From NCBI RefSeq assembly GCF_001431295.2, contig NZ_LKAJ02000001.1, forward strand, positions 62,001-126,000: a DNA stretch of 64,000 nt, written 5' to 3'. The stretch is from Candidatus Berkiella aquae (GTDB taxonomy: Bacteria > Pseudomonadota > Gammaproteobacteria > Berkiellales > Berkiellaceae). Shown here one piece after another: positions 9,990-21,308 of this stretch (position 1 is its first letter; every line of letters begins with the position of its first letter). Position numbers and translations under genes: made by a program. The notes under the pieces were generated by a model. The model did not search any database. It had not been told where the DNA came from and was given only the letters and a program-made list of their open reading frames with translations.

Positions 9990-12900
9990 GCCATCTCCGT
10001 TTTAAATTGTCGGTTTTGCCAAGTCTGCTGTAAGCGATCAAATGCTAGGTAGATCACGGGGGTGGTGAAAAGCGTGAGTAATTGACTCAGAATGAGTCCG
10101 CCGATAATCGCAATACCTAAAGGTTGTCGTAATTCATGTCCCATACCTTGGCCAAATGCCAATGGCAAAGCGCCCAGCATTGCAGCAAGTGTAGTCATTA
10201 GAATGGGTCGAAATCGTAATAAACAGGCTTCATAAATGGCAGCCTCAGCTTGCTTTTGTGCTTTGCGCTCAAGCTCCAGGGCAAAATCAATCATCATGAT
10301 AGCGTTTTTCATGACAATACCGATAAGTAAAATAATGCCAATCAAAGCAATAACAGTCAGCTCCTGATTGAAAAGACGCAAAGCAATCAGCGCACCCAAA
10401 CCTGCTGAGGGGAGTGTTGATAAAATGGTTAATGGATGGATATAACTTTCATACAGAACTCCCAGCACAATATAAACAACGATAATCGCTGAAAGTACTA
10501 GCCAACCTTCATTAGCAAGCGCATTTTGAAATGTTTTAGCAGAGCCCTCTGGTTGTGTTTGTACTTGTAATGGAATAGGCAATTGTTCGCGAATATTTTC
10601 AATAGCTGTTAAAGCATCTCCTAATGCGTAGCCGGCGGCTAAATTAAACGAAAGTGTTGCACTGGGAAATTGATTTTGGCGATGAATCACTAAAGGACCC
10701 AATTGTTCTGATATTTCAGTAAACGCACGTAAAGGCACGGGTAAACCAGAAGCAGTATTAATGTAAAGTGTATTAAGTGCTTTTTGTTGTTGTTGTAATT
10801 CAGGTAGAACCTCTAAAATGACATAATATTGATTAAACTGTGTGTACATCGTTGAAATTTGACGTTGACCAAAAGCATCATACAAAATATTGTCTATGGT
10901 TTGTGCACTTAATCCTAGGCGGGAAGCGGTGTCGCGATCAAACTTAATATATGTTTGTTGCCCTTTATCGCTTAAATCACTGGCGATATCTCGTAAGCTA
11001 GGTAAATGTTGCATGCTTTGATAAAATTCATTGGTCCAATGCTCAACATCATTTAAATTAGGTGCAGTAATACTGTATTGATATTGGGTGCGGCTAACGC
11101 GATCATCAATTGTAATATCTTGTAAAGGTTGCATGAAAAGGGTAATACCCATTACCTTTTGCACTTGTTGTTGTATGCGCTGAATAACAGTATTAATATT
11201 TTCTTGGCGTTTTGCCGTTGGTTTTAGCAGTATTTGAATCAGACCCGTATTTTGAGTCATATTCGTGCTATCAATCCCAACAAATGACGTAATATTTTCA
11301 ACGGCAGGATCAGCCATAATAATGTCTGAGAGGTCAACTTGTCGTTTTTTCATTTCGACAAATGAAATGGAAGCAGGTGCTTCAGAGATCCCTTGAATAA
11401 CACCGGTATCTTGTAAAGGGAAAAAGCCTTTTGGAATAGTATAAATAAATAAAGTCATGACCAATAAAGTCAAGATAAATACCCCCAACATCAAACCTTG
11501 ATGGTTTAATACCCATGTCAATGAGCGACGATAAAATCCTAAAATGGGTTGTTTGGCTGTTTCATTATGGCTTAATAATCTCGCACAAAGCATCGGAGTT
11601 AAGGTTAAAGACACCATTGCTGAAATAATGACAGTCACTGATAAAGTAATGGCAAATTCACGAAAAAGGCGTCCCACCACATCTTGCATAAATAATAAAG
11701 GGATCATGACGGCAATTAATGACACGGTGAGTGACATAATGGTAAAGCCGATTTGTTTAGCACCTTTAAGTGCAGCATCGAGTGGCTTTTCGCCCATCTC
11801 AATATGGCGGCTGATATTTTCAATCATGACAATAGCATCATCTACCACGAACCCCGTCGCGATGGTAAGTGCCATAATCGTTAAATTATTCAAGCTAAAA
11901 TCTAATAAATACATCATACCGAAGGTGCCAATTAAGGATAATGGCACGGCAATACTAGGGATGAAAATCGCTGAAGCATTGCGTAAAAATAAAAAAATAA
12001 TGACTACCACTAAAGCAATGGCAATCATCATTTCAATTTGTGCCTCTTTGACAGAAGCGCGTATGGTATTGGTGCGATCAGCAACAATAGTCACGTTGAC
12101 ATCGTTAGGTAAAGTGGATTCGAGCTTAGGTAGTAAGGTTTTAATGCTATCAACAACTTCGATAACATTGGCGCCAGGTTGTCGTTGAATATTCAAGATG
12201 ATAGCTTGAGTCTGATTATACCACGCCGCTTGATTTACATTTTCAGCGCCATCAATCACATTGGCAACATCTTGCAAACGTACGGGAGCATCATTTCTAA
12301 AGGCAACAATAATTTGTCGATAATCTTCGCTTTTTAATAATTGATCGTTGGCGTTGATGGTATAGGCAATACTTTTGCCATCAAAACTGCCTTTGGCTTG
12401 GTTACTATTGGCGCTATCGATAGTGGCTCTGAGATCTTCCAGCGTCAGACCTAAAGCGGCAAGCTTCGTGGGATTCACTTGAATGCGAACCGCTTTGCGT
12501 TGTCCCCCACTGATATTAACAAAACCAACGCCTTTTATTTGAGAAATGCGTTGGGCAAAGCGCGTTTCTGCGAAATCTTGCACTTGAGGCAAGGGTAACG
12601 TCTTTGAGGTTAACGCTAATGTCATAATCGGCGCATCAGCAGGATTCACTTTATTATAAACGGGTGGATTAGGCAGATCGCTTGGTAAAAAGCCGGAAGC
12701 AGCATTAATCGCTGCTTGGACTTCTTGTTCGGCAATATCTAAAGGCATGTCTAAGTTAAATTGCAAGGTAATTAAGGAAGCACCATTGGCACTGCTTGAG
12801 GTCATTTGATTAAGACCTGGCATTTGTCCAAACTGACGTTCAAGGGGCGCCGTGATCAAAGAAGTCATCACTTCTGGGCTTGCACCAGGGAAAAAAGTAG

Positions 12901-13042
12901 AGACACGGATAATAGGATAATCAACTTGAGGCAATGCTGAAACAGGTAATAAACGATATGCAAAAAGGCCTGCTAATAGTAAAGCAACCATCAAAAGAGA
13001 AGTCGCTATGGGGCGCAAAATAAAGATGCGTGAGGGGTTCAT
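9986..13042 (-). CDS. RND multidrug efflux permease (first of a tandem MdtB/MdtC-type pair)
   Basis: A 1018-residue HAE1-type RND pump subunit, a paralogue of the next gene in the operon. It carries [16 protein letters not shown] with the TM4 aspartate pair, [15 protein letters not shown], and [21 protein letters not shown]. It starts [26 protein letters not shown], as MdtB-like proteins do. It overlaps the adaptor gene by 4 bases upstream and the second permease by 4 bases downstream. Both permeases look intact, with full length and charged TM4 residues, so neither is obviously a dead subunit. Confidence 0.95.
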   Translation of the reverse strand: MNPSRIFILRPIATSLLMVALLLAGLFAYRLLPVSALPQVDYPIIRVSTFFPGASPEVMTSLITAPLERQFGQMPGLNQMTSSSANGASLITLQFNLDMPLDIAEQEVQAAINAASGFLPSDLPNPPVYNKVNPADAPIMTLALTSKTLPLPQVQDFAETRFAQRISQIKGVGFVNISGGQRKAVRIQVNPTKLAALGLTLEDLRATIDSANSNQAKGSFDGKSIAYTINANDQLLKSEDYRQIIVAFRNDAPVRLQDVANVIDGAENVNQAAWYNQTQAIILNIQRQPGANVIEVVDSIKTLLPKLESTLPNDVNVTIVADRTNTIRASVKEAQIEMMIAIALVVVIIFLFLRNASAIFIPSIAVPLSLIGTFGMMYLLDFSLNNLTIMALTIATGFVVDDAIVMIENISRHIEMGEKPLDAALKGAKQIGFTIMSLTVSLIAVMIPLLFMQDVVGRLFREFAITLSVTVIISAMVSLTLTPMLCARLLSHNETAKQPILGFYRRSLTWVLNHQGLMLGVFILTLLVMTLFIYTIPKGFFPLQDTGVIQGISEAPASISFVEMKKRQVDLSDIIMADPAVENITSFVGIDSTNMTQNTGLIQILLKPTAKRQENINTVIQRIQQQVQKVMGITLFMQPLQDITIDDRVSRTQYQYSITAPNLNDVEHWTNEFYQSMQHLPSLRDIASDLSDKGQQTYIKFDRDTASRLGLSAQTIDNILYDAFGQRQISTMYTQFNQYYVILEVLPELQQQQKALNTLYINTASGLPVPLRAFTEISEQLGPLVIHRQNQFPSATLSFNLAAGYALGDALTAIENIREQLPIPLQVQTQPEGSAKTFQNALANEGWLVLSAIIVVYIVLGVLYESYIHPLTILSTLPSAGLGALIALRLFNQELTVIALIGIILLIGIVMKNAIMMIDFALELERKAQKQAEAAIYEACLLRFRPILMTTLAAMLGALPLAFGQGMGHELRQPLGIAIIGGLILSQLLTLFTTPVIYLAFDRLQQTWQNRQFKTEMA

Positions 13043-14217
13043 GATTTTTCACGCTTATTTTGCACAATCACACGAGAGCCATGGGTAAGTTTATCAGTGC
13101 CTGCGGTGATGACTTCTGCCTGCTTATCTAATCCAGATAATATGACAGTATCATCTAAATAGGTAACGCCCGTTGTGACAGGTTGTATGGAAACTGTTTC
13201 ATCGTGACTCACCAAATAAACAAAAGTACCTTTAGAACCTAGCTGTACTGCCGCAGTGGGAATAACCATTGCATTTTGCAAATCATCAACTTGCAAACGA
13301 ATGTTCACAAATTGATTGGGAAATAATTTGTCATCTTTGTTAGCAAAAGTCGCTTTTAATTTCACTGTTCCTGTCGTGGGATCGATTTGATTATCTAAAG
13401 ATAACAGTGTGCCAGTGGCTAATAATGTTTTTCCTGTGCGATCAAATGCATCGACTTTAAATTGTTTAAGATCTTTTAATTTAGGCACGATTTGTGGCAA
13501 GTTATCTTCAGGCAAAGAAAAAACGACGGTGATAGGATGTACGGTATTGATCACAAATAAGCCATTGGTATCAGATGTTTGTACATAATTACCCGGATCA
13601 ACTAAGCGTAATCCTACGCGTCCATTAATCGGAGAAATGAGTTTACAATAAATTAGGTTAACGCGAGCGTTTTGAACTTGGCCTTCATCTGAAATAACCG
13701 CGCCTTCATATTGATTAACCAAAGACTGTTGTGTATCAAGCACTTGCTTTGCAACCGAGTCTTCTTGAAATAGCGTTTGGTAGCGCACGAGATCGATCTT
13801 AGCATTGGCAAGCAATGCTTTATCGCGCATTAATTGCCCTTCAAATTGTGTCAATTGTGCTTGATAGGGTCTTTCGTCAATTAGCGCTAATATTTCACCT
13901 TGCTTGACCATTTGCCCTTCACGAAAGAGCACTTTTTGCAGTTGACCATTAATTTGCGTTCGCACGGTCACCGTATCGGTGGGAATAACCGAACCTAAGG
14001 CGGTGAGATAAACGGGGACATTTTTATATTGCACTTTCGTGCTCACCACCGAAATGGGGGGTTTGGTTGGTTGCTTGTGTTTTTTGTTGTGGTATCCATA
14101 CCAGCTGATAAAAATGACAATAAGAACGACTAAACTGATCAAAAAGATCATTTTGTGGCGCAAGGAGAACGCTCGAGGTTGAGCAATCTCGGCTGGTTGT
14201 TGATCACCTGATTCCAT
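13039..14217 (-). CDS. RND efflux periplasmic adaptor (MdtA/AcrA-type)
   Basis: A 392-residue membrane-fusion protein and first gene of the efflux operon. An N-terminal cytosolic stretch is followed by one membrane anchor ([20 protein letters not shown], about residues 24-43), then the lipoyl halves ([32 protein letters not shown] and [22 protein letters not shown]), the hairpin with [22 protein letters not shown], and the beta-barrel segment [27 protein letters not shown]. It is unlipidated, as MdtA is. It bridges the two permeases to the outer-membrane factor. No linked regulator is obvious; tsaD lies upstream on the same strand. Confidence 0.93.
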   Translation of the reverse strand: MESGDQQPAEIAQPRAFSLRHKMIFLISLVVLIVIFISWYGYHNKKHKQPTKPPISVVSTKVQYKNVPVYLTALGSVIPTDTVTVRTQINGQLQKVLFREGQMVKQGEILALIDERPYQAQLTQFEGQLMRDKALLANAKIDLVRYQTLFQEDSVAKQVLDTQQSLVNQYEGAVISDEGQVQNARVNLIYCKLISPINGRVGLRLVDPGNYVQTSDTNGLFVINTVHPITVVFSLPEDNLPQIVPKLKDLKQFKVDAFDRTGKTLLATGTLLSLDNQIDPTTGTVKLKATFANKDDKLFPNQFVNIRLQVDDLQNAMVIPTAAVQLGSKGTFVYLVSHDETVSIQPVTTGVTYLDDTVILSGLDKQAEVITAGTDKLTHGSRVIVQNKREKS

Positions 14218-14302
14218 TCAGTAGTAATCCAATTAACTAATATTGTAGTAGTTCCACGGGTTCATCTTTGAATATAGGATGTATTTAGTAAGCATTCAAA
14301 GA

Positions 14303-15310
14303 TTAGAGAGGGGGACGCAATTCGCTTAGTGGCCATCTGGCACGAACTTGTAACTCATGGCTTTTTTCTCCTTTAAGGAGTCGCTGACAACCTGCATAGG
14401 CTATCATCGCGCCATTATCGGTACAGAAACTGGGGCGAGGGTAAAAGACTTGAAAGCCTTGTGAATGGGCAAGTTGGGTCAAACTTTGGCGCAAATGCTG
14501 ATTAGCGCCGACCCCACCTGCAACCACCAATTGATTGAATCCTGTGATAGCCAAGGCGCGAGTCGCTTTGACGATAAGGGTATCAATAACGGCTTGCTCG
14601 AAAGCGGCTGCAATATCAGCTTGGGTCTTTTCATCACGGGGGCTTTTTTCAATCAGCTGAGAAACGGCTGTTTTAAGGCCGCTGAAACTAAAATCCAGGC
14701 CTCTATCAATCAAGGGACGAGGCAATTTAAAGCGATGCCTTTCGCCTTTGCTTGCTAAAACAGCGAGGTGTGGCCCGCCAGGATAGGGTAATCCCAATAA
14801 TTTGGCGGTTTTATCAAAGGCTTCACCCGCAGCATCATCAAGCGATTCTCCCAAAATCTCATATTCACCCAGCGCCGTGGTTTTGATCAGTAAGGTATGA
14901 CCACCTGAGACTAAAAGGGTCAGGAAGGGGAATGAAGGCTTGGTTTCTTCTAGCATGGGGGCTAATAAATGCCCCTCTAGGTGGTGAACACCAATTGCCG
15001 GTATTCCTAAGGCAAAGGCTAGGCCTTTAGCAACGGTGGCTCCCACCAGCAAAGCGCCGGCAAGACCGGGCCCCGCTGTATAGGCAATACCATCGATATC
15101 GGCTGCATTAAGTTTTTTCTCGGCTAATAAACTTTGAATAAGTGGAATAACTTTGTGCACATGATCGCGAGAAGCCAGTTCTGGGACAACGCCACCATAC
15201 TCTTCATGGGATACCTGACTGAAAATATGATGGGCAAGTAGACCTTTTTCGCTGTGATAGAGGGCGATCCCGGTTTCATCACAAGAAGTTTCAATACCCA
15301 AAACCTGCAT
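14303..15310 (-). CDS. tsaD: tRNA threonylcarbamoyladenosine transferase TsaD
   Basis: A 335-residue ASKHA-fold enzyme that transfers threonylcarbamoyl to A37 of ANN-decoding tRNAs with TsaB and TsaE. It reads [14 protein letters not shown] at the N-terminus, [16 protein letters not shown] (the metal-binding His pair), [29 protein letters not shown], and [10 protein letters not shown]. The ATG at 15310 is preferred because the family begins at [14 protein letters not shown]; an upstream TTG at 15319 is in frame. It is divergent from rpsU across a roughly 200-base spacer, as in E. coli. Confidence 0.97.
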   Translation of the reverse strand: MQVLGIETSCDETGIALYHSEKGLLAHHIFSQVSHEEYGGVVPELASRDHVHKVIPLIQSLLAEKKLNAADIDGIAYTAGPGLAGALLVGATVAKGLAFALGIPAIGVHHLEGHLLAPMLEETKPSFPFLTLLVSGGHTLLIKTTALGEYEILGESLDDAAGEAFDKTAKLLGLPYPGGPHLAVLASKGERHRFKLPRPLIDRGLDFSFSGLKTAVSQLIEKSPRDEKTQADIAAAFEQAVIDTLIVKATRALAITGFNQLVVAGGVGANQHLRQSLTQLAHSQGFQVFYPRPSFCTDNGAMIAYAGCQRLLKGEKSHELQVRARWPLSELRPPL

Positions 15311-15510
15311 TTTGATCAAAATCTCTACTTTTGGTTAACATTTAACACTAATTCGTTGTAAAATGGCCGCCCACCTGGGGAGGAATATCGCCAGTTGCTG
15401 CTTTATTGTCCATAATTTGATATAAAGTTCAACAGCCAGCTAAAATTAATTTCTCTAGACGGGCGTATTTTGTTTATTACATAACATATTTTCAAGAGGT
15501 GAGACTATTC

Positions 15511-15804
15511 ATGCCAGGAATTAAAGTTCGCGATAACGAAGGGTTTGATTCGGCAATTCGTCGTTTTAAACGGGTTGTGGAAAAATCAGGCATTTTATCC
15601 GAAATGCGTCGCCGTGAATTCCATGAAACTCCTTCCGAAAAGAAGAAGCGTGCCTTAGCAGCCGCTGTTAAGCGTTTCCGCAAAAAGCAATTACGTGAAG
15701 TTCGTGGTGAACGTGATCGTTCACGCGGTAGCTCTTCCTCTTCAAGCTCACAAGGCCGAAGTGGTGGTGCGAATGGTGGACGTGGTCGCCAGCAAAGCAA
15801 TTAA
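15511..15804 (+). CDS. rpsU: 30S ribosomal protein bS21 with extended C-terminal tail
   Basis: The first 70 residues ([20 protein letters not shown], then [15 protein letters not shown]) are a normal bS21, which helps mRNA engagement near the anti-Shine-Dalgarno end of 16S rRNA. The ATG at 15511 is correct: it is preceded by AAGAGGTGAG, and homologues start at MPxIKVR. A GTG at 15499 lies inside that ribosome-binding site. The protein continues about 27 residues beyond the usual 71, with a low-complexity tail of seven serines and then Gly/Arg/Gln/Asn. It is the first gene of the rpsU-yqeY-dnaG-rpoD operon. Confidence 0.95.
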   Translation: MPGIKVRDNEGFDSAIRRFKRVVEKSGILSEMRRREFHETPSEKKKRALAAAVKRFRKKQLREVRGERDRSRGSSSSSSSQGRSGGANGGRGRQQSN

Positions 15805-15824
15805 TCAATTACAAGGAGTCCTCA

Positions 15825-16283
15825 ATGTCGCAAACTATTAAAGAAAAAGTGTTAGAAGAAACCAAAGCGGCGATGAAGGCTCAGGATAAAGAGCGCTTGA
15901 TGGTTCTGCGCTTAATTTCTTCGGAATTTAAGCGAGTAGAAGTAGACGAGCGCATCGTGTTGGATAGTACACGTGAATTGGCTATTTTAGATAAAATGCA
16001 AAAGCAGCGCCGCGATTCTATTGAACAATACAAAGCGGCGAATCGAAATGAATTGGCTGAAAAAGAACAATTTGAAATCGATGTCATCCAATCGTTCAAG
16101 CCCGAAGCATTATCTGAAGCAGCTGTAAAAGACTTAGTGGCAGCAGCCATTAAAGAATCTTCCGCTGCCTCTATCCAAGACATGGGTAAGGTGATGGCTA
16201 TTTTGAAGCCGCAATTACAAGGGCGTGCCGATATGGGTCAAGTCAGTGCCATAATCAAAGCGTTATTATCCGGACAACCATAA
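15825..16283 (+). CDS. yqeY: GatB/YqeY-domain protein
   Basis: A 152-residue YqeY-family protein (PF09424). It opens with IKEKVLEETKAAMKAQDKERLMVLRLI and ends with DMGKVMAILKPQLQGRADMGQVSAIIKALL, both characteristic of the family, which resembles the tRNA-binding tail domain of GatB. Its role is not settled; it may act with aminoacyl-tRNA or amidotransferase metabolism. AAGGAG precedes the ATG. It sits between rpsU and dnaG, a common position in gammaproteobacteria, and its stop is only 4 bases before dnaG. Confidence 0.93.
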   Translation: MSQTIKEKVLEETKAAMKAQDKERLMVLRLISSEFKRVEVDERIVLDSTRELAILDKMQKQRRDSIEQYKAANRNELAEKEQFEIDVIQSFKPEALSEAAVKDLVAAAIKESSAASIQDMGKVMAILKPQLQGRADMGQVSAIIKALLSGQP

Positions 16284-16287
16284 ATTC

Positions 16288-18075
16288 ATGTCTACGCAAG
16301 GGCGCATTCCGGAGAGTTTCATCGAAGCGATCCTTGCCAAGACAGATATTGTTTCGCTAATTCAAGAAAGCGTTAAACTCAAAAAAGCAGGGGCAAATTA
16401 TAGTGCGTGTTGTCCCTTTCATCATGAAAAAACACCTTCGTTTACGGTGAGCGCAACAAAACAGTTTTATCATTGTTTTGGTTGCCAGGCCCATGGTGAT
16501 GCTATTCGGTTTTTAATGGAGCATCAATCGCTCAACTTTGTTGAAGCGGTTGAGCGTTTAGCAGCGCGGGTGGGAATGACGGTTCCTAAAGATCCCAAAG
16601 ATGAAGCCAAAGCGAAACAACGCAATGAGCATACCAGTGTACTGAATCGCGTAGCAGAATTTTATAGTGCGCAATTTAAACATCCCAAAGCAGCTCAGGC
16701 GGTAACGTATTTAAAAACGCGGGGTTTGACAGGCCTCACCGCAAAAGCCTTTGGAATGGGCTTTGCGCCAGAAGGTTGGGATAATTTGCTTTCGCACTTT
16801 CAAGGCGAACCCCAGGCTTTAAAAGTATTAGAAGAAGCAGGTTTAATTATAAAACATGAAAGCGGACGGTTTTATGATCGCTTTCGTAATCGCATCATGT
16901 TTCCAATACGCGATCGTAAAGGAAATGTTTTAGGGTTTGGTGGGCGAGTGATGGATAAATCACAGCCTAAATATCTTAATTCACCGGACTCGCCGTTGTT
17001 TCAAAAGGGCCATTGTTTATATGGCATTTATGAAGCATTACAAGGTGAACGCTGGCAAAAAGCGATTGTGGTGGAAGGTTTTTTTGATGTTGTCATGTTG
17101 GCCCAATACGGTATTAAAGGAGCACTGGCAACGCAAGGAACGGCTATTACCAGCCACCATTTAACCTATTTATTTCAACAAGTACCAGAAGTCATATTTT
17201 GTTTTGATGGCGATAAAGCCGGGCAAGCCGCAGCGTGGAAAGCATTACAATTAGTATTGCCTTTTCTGACCAAAGATCGCCATGTGCGATTTACCTTTTT
17301 GCCCGAAGGAGAAGATCCAGACTCATTTGTCAGAAGTAATGGCAGTGCACATTTTCAGACGTTATTGGCAAATAGTACGCCGTTGTCTGAATACTTATTT
17401 GCAACATTAAGCGCAGATATTAAGCCTGACTCTATCGATAATCGGGCGCATCTTGCAACGACGGCAAAAGAATTATTAGAACAGATCCCAGCTGGCATTT
17501 ATAAAGAAATGATGTATGAGCAGCTGGCAGAAATTGTATCGAGTTCGTTACAGGTGGTGCGAGGTGAAAAAGCAGCTCGCCCATCTTATGATCGTCCGTT
17601 ACAAAAAGCGAAATATAAGCCGGCAAAACAGCAGCCAAAGCAACCGCCCAAGCAGCTATTGTCGACTCCCTATTTTGCTTGTGGTTTGTTGCTGAGAGAA
17701 CCTGCATTAATTGCGAATCTCAATGCAATGGAGTCGCTTTTTCAAGCAGCATCCTCATCGGGAATGGATATGTTGCGCGTGATATTAGAATTGTTGAACC
17801 AACCAGGAACATTACTGTCTCCTGCTTTATTAAAGAAACAATTACAAGCGCGTGGATTTAGTGAGCAACGCATCGCTGAATGCGAGCATAAAGTTGCCAT
17901 GATTCCGCTAGAAGGATTAACTGCAGAATTTGTTGGGACCGTTCATCGGCTAGCCGTTATAGGTCAGCAGGAAATTGCAGAACGATTGCTACAAAAAGCG
18001 AAAGAAGTCGGTCTAACCGATGAAGAAAAACAAAAGCTAAAAGAAATTTTAAAATTTCGGGAATCAATTAAGTAG
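16288..18075 (+). CDS. dnaG: DNA primase DnaG
   Basis: A 595-residue primase synthesising RNA primers at the replication fork. The N-terminal CHC2 zinc finger is visible as CCPFHHEKTPSF and FYHCFGCQAHGDAI. The catalytic core has YLNSPDSPLFQKG, the TOPRIM glutamate in VVEGFFDVVMLAQYG, and the metal-binding FCFDGDKAGQAAAWKAL. The C-terminal third (after about residue 430) is the DnaB-interacting helical domain, joined by a Lys/Pro/Gln-rich linker. No clear Shine-Dalgarno sequence precedes the ATG, so translation is probably coupled to yqeY. Confidence 0.97.
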   Translation: MSTQGRIPESFIEAILAKTDIVSLIQESVKLKKAGANYSACCPFHHEKTPSFTVSATKQFYHCFGCQAHGDAIRFLMEHQSLNFVEAVERLAARVGMTVPKDPKDEAKAKQRNEHTSVLNRVAEFYSAQFKHPKAAQAVTYLKTRGLTGLTAKAFGMGFAPEGWDNLLSHFQGEPQALKVLEEAGLIIKHESGRFYDRFRNRIMFPIRDRKGNVLGFGGRVMDKSQPKYLNSPDSPLFQKGHCLYGIYEALQGERWQKAIVVEGFFDVVMLAQYGIKGALATQGTAITSHHLTYLFQQVPEVIFCFDGDKAGQAAAWKALQLVLPFLTKDRHVRFTFLPEGEDPDSFVRSNGSAHFQTLLANSTPLSEYLFATLSADIKPDSIDNRAHLATTAKELLEQIPAGIYKEMMYEQLAEIVSSSLQVVRGEKAARPSYDRPLQKAKYKPAKQQPKQPPKQLLSTPYFACGLLLREPALIANLNAMESLFQAASSSGMDMLRVILELLNQPGTLLSPALLKKQLQARGFSEQRIAECEHKVAMIPLEGLTAEFVGTVHRLAVIGQQEIAERLLQKAKEVGLTDEEKQKLKEILKFRESIK

Positions 18076-18276
18076 TTTTCCATCTAATTAAGTAAGAAGC
18101 GTTAAATTAACAGTTTTTTAAACGAGTAGTTCAACGCTTTTAAAATGGAATGCTTACTAACCAAATTGATCTAGCTTAAAGAGGGGTTTATGGATAGAAT
18201 TGGCGGTTACCTTCGGGGTAATCAAAAAAGTATCTATAAAGTTATCAACCTTGCGGCCTTAAGGTGAGCTTCTATT

Positions 18277-20283
18277 ATGAGTTATGTTGACCAAGAGCAA
18301 CAAGCAGCAACGCAGCTGCAGGATTTAATCGCAGCGGGCAAGGAGAAAGGGTATTTAACATACGCTGAAGTCAGCGATATGTTGCCCTATCATATTGTCG
18401 ATCCAGAGCAGGTCGAAGACATCATTAGCATGATTAATGACATGGGTATTGATGTTTATGAAGATGCTCCAGATGAAGAAGCACTGACATTAACTGATGA
18501 AATTGCAGATGAAGATGATTTAGCACGCGATGCGGTTGAATCACTGGCCTTTTCACCCGACGCTGAATTTGGTCGCACGACCGATCCAGTACGTATGTAC
18601 ATGCGTGAAATGGGTACGGTTGAGTTATTAACTCGCCAAGGCGAAATTGAAATTGCAAAACGAATTGAAGTGGGCACCAGACAAGTATTAAGTGCACTAG
18701 CTGCTTATCCCCCTAATGTTGCCCATGTGCTGAAAGAGTATGATCGTGCTTTAGCTGAACAAATTCGATTAGGCGAAATTATCAGCGGCTTTATTGAAAT
18801 TGATAGCGATGGTAATGACATTGTTCCTGTTGCAGAAGTTGAAAATGATGACACGGAAGTGGATCTGGATGCAGAAGAATTTATTCCACCACCGATGGTT
18901 GCTGCTAAAGGCGTTGCTGCCAAAAACGCAACACCGGCTCCTGCCAATGGTGCGAAAGCTGCGCCAGCAGAAGCAAAGAGTGATGAAGAGGGTGAAGAAT
19001 CTGAGGGCGGCGAAGCTAGCGATTCTGATGAACTAGAATCAGGTCCTGATCCTGAGCTAGCAGCAATGCATTTTGGTCGTTTACGCGATGCTTACGATAA
19101 AGTTGTAAAAGTCGAAGCAAATCTCGGCCTTGATCATCCTGAAACACAGCAAGCCTATGCTGATCTTGCAACGGTCTTTGGGGTATTTAAATTTGTCCCC
19201 CGATTATTTGAAGAGCTCGTTGGCTTCATGCGTAATATGCTAGAAGATGTGCGTTCACATGAAAGAGCCATCATGGGGCTTTGTGTACAAAAAGGCAAAA
19301 TGCCACGTCAAAATTTTGTGACAAGCTTCCCCGGGTTTGAAGTGGATACCACGTGGATTGAACGTCAATTAGATTCAACCAAGCCCTATGTCGAAAATTT
19401 ACGTAAAATTAAAGATGATGTTATCGAACATCAAAAACAACTGCGTGCCGTTGAAATTCGTGCTAATCGCTCTATTGTGGCGATTAAAGAGTTACACCGT
19501 AATATGTCTATTGGTGAAGCTAAAGCACGTCGTGCAAAGAAAGAAATGGTGGAAGCAAACTTACGTTTGGTTATTTCGATTGCGAAAAAATATACCAATC
19601 GTGGCTTGCAATTCTTGGATCTGATTCAAGAAGGTAACATTGGTTTAATGAAAGCGGTTGATAAGTTTGAATATCGCCGTGGTTATAAATTCTCAACCTA
19701 TGCGACTTGGTGGATTCGACAAGCCATTACACGTTCAATTGCCGATCAAGCACGTACCATTCGTATTCCTGTGCACATGATTGAAACAATTAATAAGTTA
19801 AATCGTGTGGCCAGACAGATGTTACAGGAAATGGGCCGAGAGCCCACGCCGGAAGAATTGGGTAAACGCATGGCGATGCCGGAAGATAAAATCCGCAAAG
19901 TCTTAAAGATTGCGAAAGAGCCCATTTCTATGGAAACACCGATTGGTGACGATGAAGATTCTCACTTGGGTGACTTTATTGAAGACACCGTGATTTCTTC
20001 ACCGGCCGATTCGGCGACTACCGCAGGTTTGCGTGAAGCGACCCGCCGTATTTTATCAACCTTAACTGCGCGCGAAGCTAAAGTGTTACGCATGCGTTTT
20101 GGTATTGATATGAATACCGATCATACGTTAGAAGAAGTGGGTAAACAGTTTGACGTGACCCGCGAACGGATTAGACAAATCGAAGCCAAAGCATTACGTA
20201 AATTACGTCAACCCAGCCGGGCTGATGATTTGCGTAGCTTCTTAGTAGATGGCGACGATGAAGAAGATAATCCGTTAAAGTAA
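18277..20283 (+). CDS. rpoD: RNA polymerase primary sigma factor (sigma-70)
   Basis: A 668-residue housekeeping sigma factor. Region 1.1 occupies the N-terminus; region 1.2 follows ([21 protein letters not shown]). The non-conserved region is long, acidic and Ala/Pro-rich (about residues 190-265). Regions 2.1-2.4 read [20 protein letters not shown] and [20 protein letters not shown]; region 4.2 has [26 protein letters not shown] precedes the ATG. A roughly 200-base spacer after dnaG probably holds its own promoter. The gene ends just before the GC-rich block. Confidence 0.98.
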   Translation: MSYVDQEQQAATQLQDLIAAGKEKGYLTYAEVSDMLPYHIVDPEQVEDIISMINDMGIDVYEDAPDEEALTLTDEIADEDDLARDAVESLAFSPDAEFGRTTDPVRMYMREMGTVELLTRQGEIEIAKRIEVGTRQVLSALAAYPPNVAHVLKEYDRALAEQIRLGEIISGFIEIDSDGNDIVPVAEVENDDTEVDLDAEEFIPPPMVAAKGVAAKNATPAPANGAKAAPAEAKSDEEGEESEGGEASDSDELESGPDPELAAMHFGRLRDAYDKVVKVEANLGLDHPETQQAYADLATVFGVFKFVPRLFEELVGFMRNMLEDVRSHERAIMGLCVQKGKMPRQNFVTSFPGFEVDTTWIERQLDSTKPYVENLRKIKDDVIEHQKQLRAVEIRANRSIVAIKELHRNMSIGEAKARRAKKEMVEANLRLVISIAKKYTNRGLQFLDLIQEGNIGLMKAVDKFEYRRGYKFSTYATWWIRQAITRSIADQARTIRIPVHMIETINKLNRVARQMLQEMGREPTPEELGKRMAMPEDKIRKVLKIAKEPISMETPIGDDEDSHLGDFIEDTVISSPADSATTAGLREATRRILSTLTAREAKVLRMRFGIDMNTDHTLEEVGKQFDVTRERIRQIEAKALRKLRQPSRADDLRSFLVDGDDEEDNPLK

Positions 20284-20797
20284 GACAAAACTCGCGCCAG
20301 TTTGCTTTTAGCCTGGCCTGGGGGTGGATATGAAAATGCTAAGCCCCCATATAGGTGCAATGGATAGAGGTAAACTGGGGCACAAAATTCCCTCTTTTGA
20401 GGGAAGCGACTGTACTCTCGAAATCCACCCGCTTGTTCCGGGGGAGAGAGTACCCTCAAAATCCCCATGTGGGGAAGGAGTCAGGTACTTGTTACCTCTC
20501 CTGACGTGAGGCTGGCTTTGGTAGCCTTTTCTTCTCGGAATTGTGGCCTGTCGGGGGCTATGTTCCGTGGGGGGCGGATGCCAAGGTGTGGTTGCCCTGG
20601 TGGCGGTAGGCTCTGCGCCTGTCCCTGCTAGCTTGGCAGCCCTGTAGTGTGCGGGCCTTTGTGACTTCGTATGTTGGCTTTTTAGCTTGCTTACGAGTGG
20701 CTTGGCTTTTAGGTGCGCTACCTGGTTTTCTGTTGGCGAGTGTTCTGGTATGCTACCTTCCTCCTCGTGGGGAGGTTCTTTCAAAACCCTTTTCTAC
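20284..20797 (+). other. GC-rich non-coding block of unknown nature
   Basis: Between rpoD and the tRNA lie about 510 bases with composition unlike their surroundings: two sampled 60-base lines (20521-20580 and 20581-20640) are about 60 and 67 percent G+C, well above the neighbouring genes. Small hairpins are visible, for example CCCTCTTTTGAGGG near 20390 and CCCCATGTGGGG near 20465. A stop-free stretch of 158 codons runs on the minus strand, but its Pro/Thr/His/Ser-rich translation looks like a by-product of composition. I do not recognise 6S RNA, tmRNA, SRP RNA or RNase P RNA here. It could be a structured RNA or a transferred fragment. Confidence 0.5.
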
Positions 20798-20874
<77 letters not shown>

Positions 20875-20930
20875 ATTTTGCTTAATCATTTCTAGCGACT
20901 GTCAGTCGCGTAAAATGATTGTAGCAAAAT
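20875..20930. repeat. Long three-segment hairpin immediately after the tRNA
   Basis: Nested inverted arms start directly after the tRNA CCA: ATTTTGCT pairs with AGCAAAAT (20875-20882 with 20923-20930), AATCATTT with AAATGATT (20884-20891 with 20913-20920), and GCGACTG with CAGTCGC (20895-20901 with 20903-20909). That gives 23 base pairs with small internal loops. It lacks a clean U-tract, so it may be a processing or termination structure or a small palindromic element. Confidence 0.7.
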
Positions 20931-20937
20931 GGTGATC

Positions 20938-21302
20938 CGCCGTAGCTTTCCACTAAACTTTAAAATTACCTGTAGCTTTGCAAGCGAAGGCGGACTCAGA
21001 CTTTCAGCATTGCGCTTGATTACTTATATCGAAACTCCGACTCTTCTCTTATCGTATTACCCCACGCAGCGATTTATCGCTACGCGCTAAATCTTACGCG
21101 GGGCTATTATCCTGCGCCCCTACGGGGCTGTTGAATTGGTTATTTTATTTCCCATGTTGCGCGATTACGCGTGTTACCCCACGCAGCGATTTATCGCTAC
21201 GCGCTAAATCTTACGCGGGGCTATTATCCTGTGCCCCTACGGGGCCGCAACGTGGGGTTATGAGCCCATCCCCCACACCCTAAGCCCCGTAGGGGCGTAG
21301 GA
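20938..21302. repeat. REP-like repeat cluster with two 75-base direct repeats
   Basis: Two nearly identical 75-base units lie at 21054-21128 and 21171-21245. Each contains the palindrome AGCGATTTATCGCT, the motif ACGCGGGGCTATTATCC, and the short hairpin GCCCCTACGGGGC. An inverted version of the last hairpin (GCCCCGTAGGGGC) lies at about 21283-21295, next to the transposase gene. Imperfect arms TCCGCCGTAGC and GCGAAGGCGGA flank 20938-20995. Related units recur near 27460-27690 and 33725-33760. The region is otherwise non-coding. Confidence 0.8.
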
Positions 21303-21308
21303 AAAAAT

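Noticed and set aside
6395-12188. Several open frames opposite the RND and outer-membrane factor genes
   Set aside because: They mirror the codons of well-supported genes on the other strand and have no start signals of their own.
18434-19624. Open frames on both strands within rpoD
   Set aside because: Shadow frames inside a highly conserved sigma-factor gene, without start signals or recognisable products.
20308-20784. 158-codon open frame on the minus strand in the GC-rich block
   Set aside because: The translation is Pro/Thr/His/Ser-rich and low in hydrophobic patterning, with no ribosome-binding site; long frames arise easily in GC-rich DNA. Kept as an unexplained non-coding block.
21054-21245. 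Two-unit direct repeat considered as a CRISPR array
   Set aside because: Only two 75-base units, containing internal palindromes, no spacer series and no cas genes; fits REP-like elements.
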